A stretch of 64,000 nt of DNA, from contig CBDDLH010000007.1 of assembly GCA_965230565.1 (NCBI GenBank), forward strand, positions 62,001 through 126,000, in the 5' to 3' direction. This document shows, in pieces, positions 25,514-33,561 of this stretch. Position numbers and translations under genes: made by a program. The DNA comes from BCD1 sp965230565. Its GTDB lineage: Bacteria; Bacteroidota; Bacteroidia; Chitinophagales; Saprospiraceae. How positions within the stretch are numbered: position 1 is the stretch's first letter; every line of letters starts with the position of its first letter. The notes beneath the pieces were generated by a model, which did not search any database, had not been told where the DNA came from, and saw only the letters and a program-made list of their open reading frames with translations.

Positions 25514-27619
25514 TTAACAATCGTCAGGTTGCTCACCAATTCCGGATTCCTTTACAAGTTGCTTTAACCGCTTTTCATAAAAATCCAACAACAAATTGGT
25601 GATGTTCAATTCTATTTGAACACTGCGGAACTCCCCTCCTTTTTCCTCTTTTGGATGCTCATAGGCTCCGATGGTTATAGGCACTTCCATGAAATCCAGC
25701 TGTTTTTTCACCGACCATGCTCTGGCGATGCCCAATTCCATATTATTCTTGAGAGAATTAGTGATTTCCCTTTCGGTTGTTTTTTCCAAAGGTTCTCCTT
25801 CAAAGAAATGTGTGTAAGGTGTTCCCTCCGGTATTCCAAGAGATTCCTTATAACGAGCGCCTCTGAAAGCATGTCCATCAGTGTGTCCTTCCAGATAGAT
25901 AAAAAAGTCTTCCTTACATCTCATGCTTTCTTCACAATACTTTTGAAGTACCTCTGTATCCACCCAGGTGGCGATCTTTTTATAATATTCGGGATCTCCC
26001 ATTTTGGCCAGGTCAATATCCTGGCACAAATAGGTTGTAATAACATATCTGATGCCAATATTACCGAGCGGTTCATATTCTACGGAGGTTTCACAAGGCA
26101 GCTTATCATTATTGAGATCATCCTTCATGATCAATGCTGATTTCGGCCCAAATCTTTCCCGCTCCTCGTGCGTTTCTCTTCTCGCCTGAAGCACCAGTTC
26201 GATATACCGGCACCACCAGACTTTTCGGCTCAATCGCTGGACTCTGCAGGAAAGTTCTTCATCAAAGGCAAGGCTGTGTGTTCTTTTCAGATCTTCAATC
26301 TTGTCCAGATAATCCTGGCCCTGATCGCAAGGGTCAAAGTGTCCTTTTATGGTCCAGGATTTAACCTGGGCAATTTTATCACAATAGAAGTCTGCGAGTT
26401 CAAAAGACCCATAAATGGTATCCTGATTTTGCACAAAATCCTGCCAAAGGAAATTCAACTTGGAAAGATCTTTCTCCCCATTTTTCAATCTATTGGATAA
26501 GTCGTTGATCTTTCCGATGGTAGCGTTATCAAGGGTAGGATTCGCTGCTTTTCTCAAGGCATCAATGTCATCCAATCGTTGCTGCCCTTTTTCGCAGAAA
26601 TTTACTGTTCCATCGATGACATAGGCTTTTACCTGTGCTGCCTTATTGCAATATTCAAAAGGGAAGTTAATGTCCCTGCTCAATTCATTATCAGGCATAA
26701 AATCTCTCCAGGCTTCATTGAGCAATGCTTCATCAGCTTTTTGCTGACCAACTTCTCCTTCCAGCCATTCGATCTTTTCTGCCAGGCCAGTCTCAATAGG
26801 ATGTGAGTTGGAAGCTTTTAATTTATTGATCTTATCAAGCATCATGCCTCCCTGACCACAGACATCTGCTGCGGCTCGCAACACATATTCCTTCATGGAC
26901 GGGATTGAATAACACTCTACCACAGGCAATTCAAAATCAAGGCCGTTTGAAATGCCCGTATCCAGGTATTGTTTCCAGGCTCTTCCTAATTTGGGCAAAT
27001 TGGTAAACAATTGTCTTTTGATATTTACGTTGGCCTCGAGCCCCGGTACATCTTCCACTTTTAAGGAAGTAAAATCCACAAGTTTGATTACCCTGTTTTC
27101 AAAATCATTCTTGGCTTCAGCAATATTAGCATCGCAATAATGAGCGGAGCTGGTCATAAAGAAATACTTCGCCAGAGTTCCTTTATCGCAAACCATGGCA
27201 GCATTTTCAATCTCCAGTTCAGCCAGACTGACAGAACCTGTCTTTAAGAATTTCCGCCACAAATTATCTACTTCGTGGTAGGCTTTAACCTTGCCGGCCA
27301 AGTCATCAAACTTGTCTTTGTATCCCGGAATAATGCTGTAAAGGCGCTCTGTAAAGGATTCAATTTCCCTGATCAGCTTTTCGGCATCCCTGATCTCACC
27401 GGCACAAAAGTGTTTGGTGGCATACATCAGGGTGTATTTCAAATAATCGATCTGGAGATCCTTGGAAGGTTTTTTGAGTTCGCTGAAGTCGATGGTTTTG
27501 TTGTCGGCAAGAAACTCCTTCCAGGTTTCTTCAAAGTTGACGAATTGTGCTTCAGCATTAGAAAAAAAGAACCCCATACCCACAACAAGGCACAGGACAT
27601 AACGGATGGCTTTTGTCAT
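25514..27619 (-). CDS. Secreted repeat protein with five W/Cys modules and C-terminal OmpA-like domain
   Basis: 701 residues with a signal peptide (about 1-24). Five tandem modules of 88-94 residues begin W-x-x-[FY]-[LMV] at Trp33, 121, 215, 304 and 392. Modules 2-5 each carry two cysteines exactly 18 residues apart (144/162, 236/254, 324/342, 413/431); module 1 keeps only the second (Cys72). The C-terminal ~190 residues resemble an OmpA-type peptidoglycan-binding domain (YLEGHTDGHAFRGARY, then LGIARAWSVKKQLDF and EFRSVQIELNI), with unusually long insertions. I know no family for the modules. Probable periplasmic protein tethered to the wall. A terminator follows at 25444-25489. Confidence 0.75.
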   Translation of the reverse strand: MTKAIRYVLCLVVGMGFFFSNAEAQFVNFEETWKEFLADNKTIDFSELKKPSKDLQIDYLKYTLMYATKHFCAGEIRDAEKLIREIESFTERLYSIIPGYKDKFDDLAGKVKAYHEVDNLWRKFLKTGSVSLAELEIENAAMVCDKGTLAKYFFMTSSAHYCDANIAEAKNDFENRVIKLVDFTSLKVEDVPGLEANVNIKRQLFTNLPKLGRAWKQYLDTGISNGLDFELPVVECYSIPSMKEYVLRAAADVCGQGGMMLDKINKLKASNSHPIETGLAEKIEWLEGEVGQQKADEALLNEAWRDFMPDNELSRDINFPFEYCNKAAQVKAYVIDGTVNFCEKGQQRLDDIDALRKAANPTLDNATIGKINDLSNRLKNGEKDLSKLNFLWQDFVQNQDTIYGSFELADFYCDKIAQVKSWTIKGHFDPCDQGQDYLDKIEDLKRTHSLAFDEELSCRVQRLSRKVWWCRYIELVLQARRETHEERERFGPKSALIMKDDLNNDKLPCETSVEYEPLGNIGIRYVITTYLCQDIDLAKMGDPEYYKKIATWVDTEVLQKYCEESMRCKEDFFIYLEGHTDGHAFRGARYKESLGIPEGTPYTHFFEGEPLEKTTEREITNSLKNNMELGIARAWSVKKQLDFMEVPITIGAYEHPKEEKGGEFRSVQIELNITNLLLDFYEKRLKQLVKESGIGEQPDDC

Positions 27620-27729
27620 AATGTTAAATCGGTGTGTAAGGATTGAATAAAATAGCTCTATAATATTTAGAAAGCTTAAAATTAGGTATTTTCTATAAAT
27701 TCCCGAAGTTCCGTCTTACGAAAACCTTG

Positions 27730-27776
27730 AAGCAATAGTGACGGCCTGACTCAGAGTCAGGCCGTCACTATTGCTT
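27730..27776. repeat. 47-bp perfect palindrome
   Basis: Two exactly complementary 23-nt arms (27730-27752 and 27754-27776) flank a single central A; the core reads GACGGCCTGACTC-A-GAGTCAGGCCGTC. It lies in a 269-bp spacer between two minus-strand genes and lacks a following T-run on either strand, so it is not a standard terminator. Confidence 0.9.
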
Positions 27777-27888
27777 ACCTTCATATATAAAAGACATGAA
27801 GTAGGTGAACGTGACATTTTTTCAGCATATTTTTTCAGACTTTAACATTTTTCACAACTTCCCTGAAATACATCCCGGTTGAAAAATA

Positions 27889-28560
27889 TCATTTAATGCC
27901 TCTTAGTTCAGTTGCAATGTCCATAGCAAATTCATCCCGCATTTTGTATCTGTATTGCATTACCCAACGAGGATGCGGCAAGGGTTTTATTTCACCGAAA
28001 AACTGATGTTCTTTATTCAGCTTTTGTAAAAACTTCAGGTTTTTCCCTTTTCCAAGGCAGTAGGCAACATCCGTTTTTACATTCCAGGATATTTGCTCCT
28101 TCATGTAAAGAATTATTAACTCCATTAAAGATTCCTGCAGGGCTTTATCATCGTAATAATTGATATTCTTACCTTCAAAAACAAAGCCTAAGGGAAAGGT
28201 CGCAGTGATAAAATAATCTCTGTAAAATGCTTCCGGTCCACCGTATTTTTCGATAAAATTATAGACGAACACACTGGAGGTTTCCTGTCTTTTGTGAAAA
28301 CTGTTCTCTATCCCGCAGATATCTACAAGCCTAATTGGATCAGTGAAAGAAATACCTGTTATGCCTGCTCCGAACCTTCCGGGATTTATCCCAAAAATCA
28401 ACCTCCTTGGATTATTATCTCCATAATATTTTGAATAGAATTGCCGGACAATTCCACGAACTTCATCTGTTTGATAAGGGTTCATCACCCCAATGCCATC
28501 CGGCACTTCAGGAGTCGGGATCTCATTAAAAAAACCGATTACATGTTCTGCAAAAGTCAT
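27889..28560 (-). CDS. SMUG2-type (DUF4918) uracil-DNA glycosylase family protein
   Basis: 223 residues from ATG 28560 (MTFAEHVIGFFNEIP); a GTG 12 codons upstream would overlap the terminator-like hairpin and is less likely. The family excises damaged bases such as uracil from DNA. Motif 1 is GINPGRFGAGITGISFTDP (about 57-75), the SMUG-like water-activating loop, and motif 2 is the C-terminal PLPHPRW that intercalates into DNA. The length and FYRDYFITATFPLGFV block fit DUF4918, assigned to the SMUG2 group. Stands alone between a palindrome-containing spacer and a terminator. Confidence 0.82.
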   Translation of the reverse strand: MTFAEHVIGFFNEIPTPEVPDGIGVMNPYQTDEVRGIVRQFYSKYYGDNNPRRLIFGINPGRFGAGITGISFTDPIRLVDICGIENSFHKRQETSSVFVYNFIEKYGGPEAFYRDYFITATFPLGFVFEGKNINYYDDKALQESLMELIILYMKEQISWNVKTDVAYCLGKGKNLKFLQKLNKEHQFFGEIKPLPHPRWVMQYRYKMRDEFAMDIATELRGIK

Positions 28561-28576
28561 AAATGCCACTTTATAG

Positions 28577-28616
28577 GTAAAAAAGGTGAAGACCACAGAA
28601 AAGCGATCTTCACCTT
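28577..28616 (-). terminator. Terminator downstream of the POR operon
   Basis: AAGGTGAAGA (28583-28592) pairs perfectly with TCTTCACCTT (28607-28616), loop 14 nt, and on the minus strand is followed by a run of six T. It separates the POR operon from the glycosylase gene. Confidence 0.7.
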
Positions 28617-28748
28617 AAAATTATGTAAAAAAAAGAGAACTATTATATAGTCAACAGTCTTCCCCCGGCACGATGTGCACGAGATTTCGCATTTGCTCCA
28701 AGTTCGACGTCTGTAGTCTGATTGAGTTAATAGGTTAATTTTGGATAA

Positions 28749-29657
28749 TCAATTTTCACTCATGGCTGCCAGCGCTTCCAGTCGTTTCCAATGATTATCG
28801 GTATGAGCCTGGATGTCCCTGATGATATCTTCATTACCAGGCTTAAAGACATTTTTGAACCTACCCTGCATTTTCATACATTCTTCAACGGGAACGAATT
28901 TTTCAGGTCGGTAATTGATCCGGTAATCGAAATGCTCGATCTCCATGAGCGGGAACAATTTAGTTTCCACGGCAAGTCTTGCGATCTTAATAGAATCAGC
29001 CGGATCCGTTTTATGTCCGGGAGGACAAGGTCCGTCGATCATCAATAATCTAAATCCTTTGACTTTAAGCGCCTTTTCGATTTTGGCACGGAAATCATCC
29101 AGATAAGCAAGTGAGCAGGTAGCTGCATAAGGCAAATTATGTGCTGCAATTATACCCATGAGATCCTTAGGCCAGGTTTTCTTAAAGCCTTTAGCACCAG
29201 GGTTTGTTGTCGTTACTGCTCCGTAAGGTGTTGCTGTACTCGTTTGAATTCCGGTGTTCATATAAGCACCGTTATTGTTTACGATGTAAAGGATATTCTC
29301 CCCTCTGGATGCAGCGCCTGACATCGACTGCAATCCAATATCAAAGGTACTGCCATCACCGGCCAAAACCACTACCGGCACATCTTCTCTTCCCCGGCGA
29401 TCAAGGGCGGCTCTAACGCCTGTTGCTGTTGCCGGAGCAGCAGCAAATACCGTATGGACGATTGTTCCTTTAAGGTCATTCAAAGGATAAGGCCCTGATA
29501 TTATGGAGAAACAGGAAGCCGGAAGCACATAAACGGTTTCTTCCCCGAGGATACTTGCCAGGTGGCGTACAAGTAAAGACCACCCGCAACCCCGGCAACT
29601 CAGGGCTCCTGAAAATACTTTTTCGTCTTTTATTAAGAAATCAAATGAAGGTTCCAT
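28749..29657 (-). CDS. porB: 2-oxoacid:ferredoxin oxidoreductase, beta subunit (TPP-binding)
   Basis: 302 residues. Binds thiamine diphosphate and, with the alpha subunit, decarboxylates a 2-oxoacid (pyruvate, 2-oxoglutarate or branched-chain oxoacid) to acyl-CoA. Seen: CRGCGW with Cys21 and Cys24 plus Cys49 and a later Cys in AATCSLAYLDDF, the spacing used for the [4Fe-4S] cluster in PorB/VorB; the TPP motif GDGSTFDIGLQSM and NNNGAYMNTGIQTS. Last gene of the three-gene operon, 52 bp after alpha. Composition (alpha, beta, gamma-flavin fusion) resembles VOR/POR-type enzymes; substrate is not determinable here. Confidence 0.92.
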   Translation of the reverse strand: MEPSFDFLIKDEKVFSGALSCRGCGWSLLVRHLASILGEETVYVLPASCFSIISGPYPLNDLKGTIVHTVFAAAPATATGVRAALDRRGREDVPVVVLAGDGSTFDIGLQSMSGAASRGENILYIVNNNGAYMNTGIQTSTATPYGAVTTTNPGAKGFKKTWPKDLMGIIAAHNLPYAATCSLAYLDDFRAKIEKALKVKGFRLLMIDGPCPPGHKTDPADSIKIARLAVETKLFPLMEIEHFDYRINYRPEKFVPVEECMKMQGRFKNVFKPGNEDIIRDIQAHTDNHWKRLEALAAMSEN

Positions 29658-29709
29658 ATGATTGATTTATTCATTTTAAAAAATTGATCAGGTTTTACCA
29701 AAAAAAGCT

Positions 29710-30894
29710 TTATACCCAGTTGACATAATCCGGATTATTCCTGGCCAGGAAAATGATCTTTTCAATGGTTTCCGGTGGTACGTCCTTACCACCTACACCT
29801 GCGTAAAAATCATGCATTTTGTAATTCGTTCCGTACAGGGCTCTCTGCATTTCCTGCATAATCGCGCCTTCATTATCTCCTAGGAAATTCCTTTCCACAT
29901 TGGCGATAATAGTATCTTCAGGAAGATCCTTTAATGCTTCAATAACAGCTTTCTTGGGAAACGGCTTGAACAATCTGAGTTTCAACAAACCTACATCAGG
30001 ATACTTTTTGATCACTCCTCTTGCCGTGGTCGTAATACTTGAAATAGTCACCAGGACGATCTTTGTATTTTTGTTGATATTCACTGCTTCGACATTACTG
30101 TATTTCCTGCCAAAATGTGCTTCAAACCGACGGGCGATCTTTTCTGATAAATCCTCTACCTTCAACACATCATCCCAATATTCCGTGTTGAATTTTCCAT
30201 AATGCTCCGGAGGAACAAGACCTCCAAAGTCTCTCGGTTTAGCCAGGTCTATTTCATTGCCTTTCAATTTTTTCGGCGGCAGGAATTCATCCACCAGGTC
30301 CGCATCCGGAATCCAGATATTCTCACTGGTATGGCTTTGATAAAAAGCATCTAAAACCACCATCACAGGCAGATCCAGTGTTTCTGCAAGAATATACGAC
30401 TGAATTACGGTATCCAACACCTCTTGTGAACTCTCTCCGTAGTATTGAATCCAACCAGTATCCCTTTGGGCAAGGGAATCGGTTTGGTCCGACCAGATAT
30501 TCCACGGAATGGAAGGTCTCCCTACATTACAGGCCACTACAGGAAGACGGAAGTGTGCAATAGCATGGAGCAACTCATGTGAATAAAACAAGCCCTGGCC
30601 GGCAGTAGCGGTAAAAACCCTTGAACCACCAAGTGCTGCCCCCATGGCTGCCGCAAAAACAGAATGCTCACTGTCCATATTCACGTAAGTGGCATCCATG
30701 TCTCCTTTGGCTACTTTATCTGCTATACTTTCTATAATAGTCGTTTGGGGGGTTATGGGGTAAGCAGGCACAAAATCCACACGACATAGCTGAGCAGCTT
30801 CTGAAGCTGCGAAGTTGCCCTTCATAATTTTCATCGTATGCCTTGGAAACCCACGTACCGCAGAAGTTTTTCTTTCCTTAATTTGATTTTCCAT
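29710..30894 (-). CDS. porA: 2-oxoacid:ferredoxin oxidoreductase, alpha subunit
   Basis: 394 residues. Contains the pyrimidine-binding domain of the TPP site: AYPITPQTTIIESIADKVA, then NMDSEHSVFAAAMGAALGG with the Glu that activates TPP, ATAGQGLFYSHELLH, and the transketolase-C-like domain (about 255-390; TKIVLVTISSITTTARGVIK, GLLKLRLFKPFPKKAVIEAL). No ferredoxin domain is fused here. Lies 58 bp after the gamma-fusion gene and 52 bp before beta, in one operon. Pyruvate, 2-oxoisovalerate and related acids are all possible substrates. Confidence 0.92.
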   Translation of the reverse strand: MENQIKERKTSAVRGFPRHTMKIMKGNFAASEAAQLCRVDFVPAYPITPQTTIIESIADKVAKGDMDATYVNMDSEHSVFAAAMGAALGGSRVFTATAGQGLFYSHELLHAIAHFRLPVVACNVGRPSIPWNIWSDQTDSLAQRDTGWIQYYGESSQEVLDTVIQSYILAETLDLPVMVVLDAFYQSHTSENIWIPDADLVDEFLPPKKLKGNEIDLAKPRDFGGLVPPEHYGKFNTEYWDDVLKVEDLSEKIARRFEAHFGRKYSNVEAVNINKNTKIVLVTISSITTTARGVIKKYPDVGLLKLRLFKPFPKKAVIEALKDLPEDTIIANVERNFLGDNEGAIMQEMQRALYGTNYKMHDFYAGVGGKDVPPETIEKIIFLARNNPDYVNWV

Positions 30895-30952
30895 ATTTTA
30901 TACTTTACACTGCAAAAAGCAGTTAAGGTTTATCAATAAACTTTTTTTTGGT

Positions 30953-33211
30953 TTAACTCAAACTGAAATTCATAGAAGAACAAGGACATTCAGTCACACA
31001 GATACCACATCCCTTACAATAGTCATAATCGATACGCATCCTTCCTTGGTCATCCACATGAACCGCAGCATCAGGACAATAATTGAAACAATTGTAACAA
31101 TTAAAGCATTCGCCACAACTCAGACACCTTGAAGCTTCGTCGGTGATCTGTTCTGCTTTCAGCGGAGCCACAACTTCTGTGAAATCTTCGTAAAAATCTT
31201 TTGGATAGTAAACTTTGTTGTCGTGTCTTGCTGATGGAAGATAGTAGGCAAAATTAATGTCTTCGGGCAGTACTACTTCCGGTAAGACTTCTTCATGTGT
31301 GTAAGGCTCTTTTTTAAAGAAGGCATCCACTTCTTCTGCCACTTTATTGCCACTGCCAATAGCTTCTGTAACCGTTCCACCCCAGGCCATATCACCCGCA
31401 CAGAAAACAGGCACTCTCGAAGGTAAATCTGTTTTTCCCTGCTTTGGATCAACTTCAAGGCCATTAAATACGAAATCATCAAATTTCTGCCCGATTGCCG
31501 CCACCACTCTATCGACTGTCACGAAATGTTCAGATCCTTCAATTTTTACTGGTTTCCGGCGCCCTGAAGCATCCTTTTCGCCCAATTCCATAGTGATCAA
31601 ACCAAGTTCAATGCGGCCTTCACTTGTTTTATTGATGGAAATCGGAGCCTTGAGGAATTCGAATTGTACATTTTCCTGGTATGCTTCTTCAACCTCATGC
31701 GCAATGGCTGGCATTTGCTCACTGGTTCTGCGATAATAAATGGTAGGACTGGCCCCCAGTCTTAAAAGGGTACGGGAGACGTCAATTGCTGTATTACCGC
31801 CACCGACAACTGCGACTTCTTCTCCTTTTCGGATACCCTTGCGATCTCCAAACAATTTGAATTCCCGAAGGAAAGAAATGCCTTCTGTGACCAGATCATC
31901 TTCATTGTTCAAATACATCGATGAACTTATGTGGGATCCAACTGCGGTGATAACGGCATCAAATTCAGCCTCCAGATCAGCCACTTTTTTCCGCTGATTT
32001 ACCTCGATCTTCACTCCTGCTTTTTCAATATCAGCAATTTCTCTGTCCAGCACTTCGTCCGGCAAGCGGAATTTTGGAATACCAGTCCTCATCATACCAC
32101 CAGCCTTTGGTAAAGCTTCAAATACGGTGGTAGCATAACCTTTCTTCCTGAGCCTTAACGCTGCTGTGAGCCCGGCAGGACCTGATCCGATCACAGCCAC
32201 CTTTTCTTTTTGGGAGACCGGAACTTCAGCAACTACCCGATCTTTTGCCTTATCGCCAAGGAAACGCTCGATCGCTCCAATATTTATACCTTTATCCAGG
32301 GAATTTCGATTACAGTTCTGTTCGCAGAAATGAGGACAAACTCTACCGCAAATGGATGGGAATGGATTGTGTTCAAAAATGACATCCAGCGCAGCATCAA
32401 ACTGCTGCTCTCCGGCAAGTTTCACAAATTCGCGAACATTAGTACCAGCAGGACAATTATGGGAACAGGGAGGAGTTTTGGTTGTATAGGAAGGCGTTAA
32501 TAATCTCCAATTCCCGGTTTTGTTTTTGGACATGGGTTCATCCCAGACCGGAACTTTATATTTTGGATCATGGTGACCATTCTCTTCAAGAGAGAATTCG
32601 GGAATCTGTTCAGCAACCTCAACAGTAGTATTGAGAGCATCCACCAGTAATTCATTGCTGTTCTCCAAACCAACTACACTTTCAAAAGCCACTTGAGTTG
32701 ATTGGACATTAGCCTCAGGTTTGACGGGAACGTTTTGGGCTACTACCTTTTTAGCAATCTCCACATCTGCCTCCAGGATACGCATAACCGCGCCGATCAT
32801 AGCAGCATTAACGATGGGCAAAGATTTACTACCCAGCCCAAGGTCAAGGGAAATTTTTGTGGCCGGAACAGTGTAAACCTTATCACATTGTCCTTTGAAA
32901 GCTTTTATTGGACTATCTGTGTTCAACAGTAAAGAACCTCCTTGTTTCAGGCCGTCGAATACAGGTACCTGATCAAGCAGGGATTCATCGAAGACAATGA
33001 TAAAATGTGGGTGATAAACATTGCTTCGGTTTAGGATCTCTTTGCGTGCCACACGCAAAAAAGCCTGGATGGGTGCCCCTGTCCTTTCAACACCAAAAGC
33101 AGGAAATGACTGGACTTCATAGTCTCCTAATTGGCTGAAAATTTTTGCCAGGACTTCAAAGGCGGTTACCATTCCCTGGCCCCCGCGGGCATGGCCTCTT
33201 ATTTCTAACAT
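30953..33211 (-). CDS. POR gamma subunit fused to GltD/NfnB-like NAD(P)H oxidoreductase and 2x[4Fe-4S] ferredoxin
   Basis: 752 residues, three modules. Residues 1-170: POR gamma domain (GHARGGQGMVTAFEVLAK, FPAFGVERTGAPIQAFLR). About 240-320: Fer4_20-type cysteine domain with Cys249, 253, 288, 292, 296, 300, as in the GltD small subunit. About 337-650: two-dinucleotide-binding flavoprotein with GSGPAG (342-347) for FAD and GGGNTAIDVSRTLLR for NAD(P)H, then FCAGDMAWGGTVTEAIGSG. The last ~55 residues hold Cys-rich ferredoxin motifs (CLSCGEC..C..C...CP and CKGCGICVTECP). This suggests electrons from 2-oxoacid oxidation pass internally to NAD(P)+, or the reverse. First gene of the operon; fusion is continuous, with no frameshift. 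Confidence 0.9.
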   Translation of the reverse strand: MLEIRGHARGGQGMVTAFEVLAKIFSQLGDYEVQSFPAFGVERTGAPIQAFLRVARKEILNRSNVYHPHFIIVFDESLLDQVPVFDGLKQGGSLLLNTDSPIKAFKGQCDKVYTVPATKISLDLGLGSKSLPIVNAAMIGAVMRILEADVEIAKKVVAQNVPVKPEANVQSTQVAFESVVGLENSNELLVDALNTTVEVAEQIPEFSLEENGHHDPKYKVPVWDEPMSKNKTGNWRLLTPSYTTKTPPCSHNCPAGTNVREFVKLAGEQQFDAALDVIFEHNPFPSICGRVCPHFCEQNCNRNSLDKGINIGAIERFLGDKAKDRVVAEVPVSQKEKVAVIGSGPAGLTAALRLRKKGYATTVFEALPKAGGMMRTGIPKFRLPDEVLDREIADIEKAGVKIEVNQRKKVADLEAEFDAVITAVGSHISSSMYLNNEDDLVTEGISFLREFKLFGDRKGIRKGEEVAVVGGGNTAIDVSRTLLRLGASPTIYYRRTSEQMPAIAHEVEEAYQENVQFEFLKAPISINKTSEGRIELGLITMELGEKDASGRRKPVKIEGSEHFVTVDRVVAAIGQKFDDFVFNGLEVDPKQGKTDLPSRVPVFCAGDMAWGGTVTEAIGSGNKVAEEVDAFFKKEPYTHEEVLPEVVLPEDINFAYYLPSARHDNKVYYPKDFYEDFTEVVAPLKAEQITDEASRCLSCGECFNCYNCFNYCPDAAVHVDDQGRMRIDYDYCKGCGICVTECPCSSMNFSLS

Positions 33212-33561
33212 AATTTTACTAGTTTTATTCAGTAAATAATTATGTCAGGGTCAAAAGAATGTCATTTGTGTTTTTCAGAGAGTACGGCAACAAAACATTT
33301 ATAAGATTGAGTTGGGTATTGCAAAATTTATTACCGTAGAATTATTTTGAACACTCTTAAATTTACTAAAAATTTTTCAAATTTTAAAGTTTTAACCTAA
33401 GAAAATTTAATCCTCAATTTGGTTAACTTTGTTAAATTAATTTGTTTTCAGAGTATCGGATAAATACTATTTTTCTAAAAAATAGTATTCATAGACGCCA
33501 ACACCTCCAACATATAATCAACAACCAGCAACCGTTAACCAATAAAATCTTCCAATTCTTC
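33212..33561. other. AT-rich divergent intergenic region
   Basis: 350 bp between the start of the POR operon (minus) and the aldehyde dehydrogenase (plus). It must hold both promoters. TAACTTTG at 33424-33431 (plus) fits a -7 element for the dehydrogenase; a CAACCAGCAACC motif lies near 33520. No minus-strand promoter of equal quality is evident and no gene is seen. Confidence 0.5.
33424..33431 (+). promoter_or_regulatory. Candidate -7 element TAACTTTG
   Basis: Matches TAnnTTTG, 130 nt before the aldehyde dehydrogenase ATG at 33562; would give a ~120-nt leader. -33 box not obvious. Confidence 0.35.

Noticed and set aside
33442..33561. N-terminal extension of the aldehyde dehydrogenase
   Set aside because: Family alignment starts at MFKSVNPVTQ (33562); the extension is low-complexity and overlaps the likely leader.
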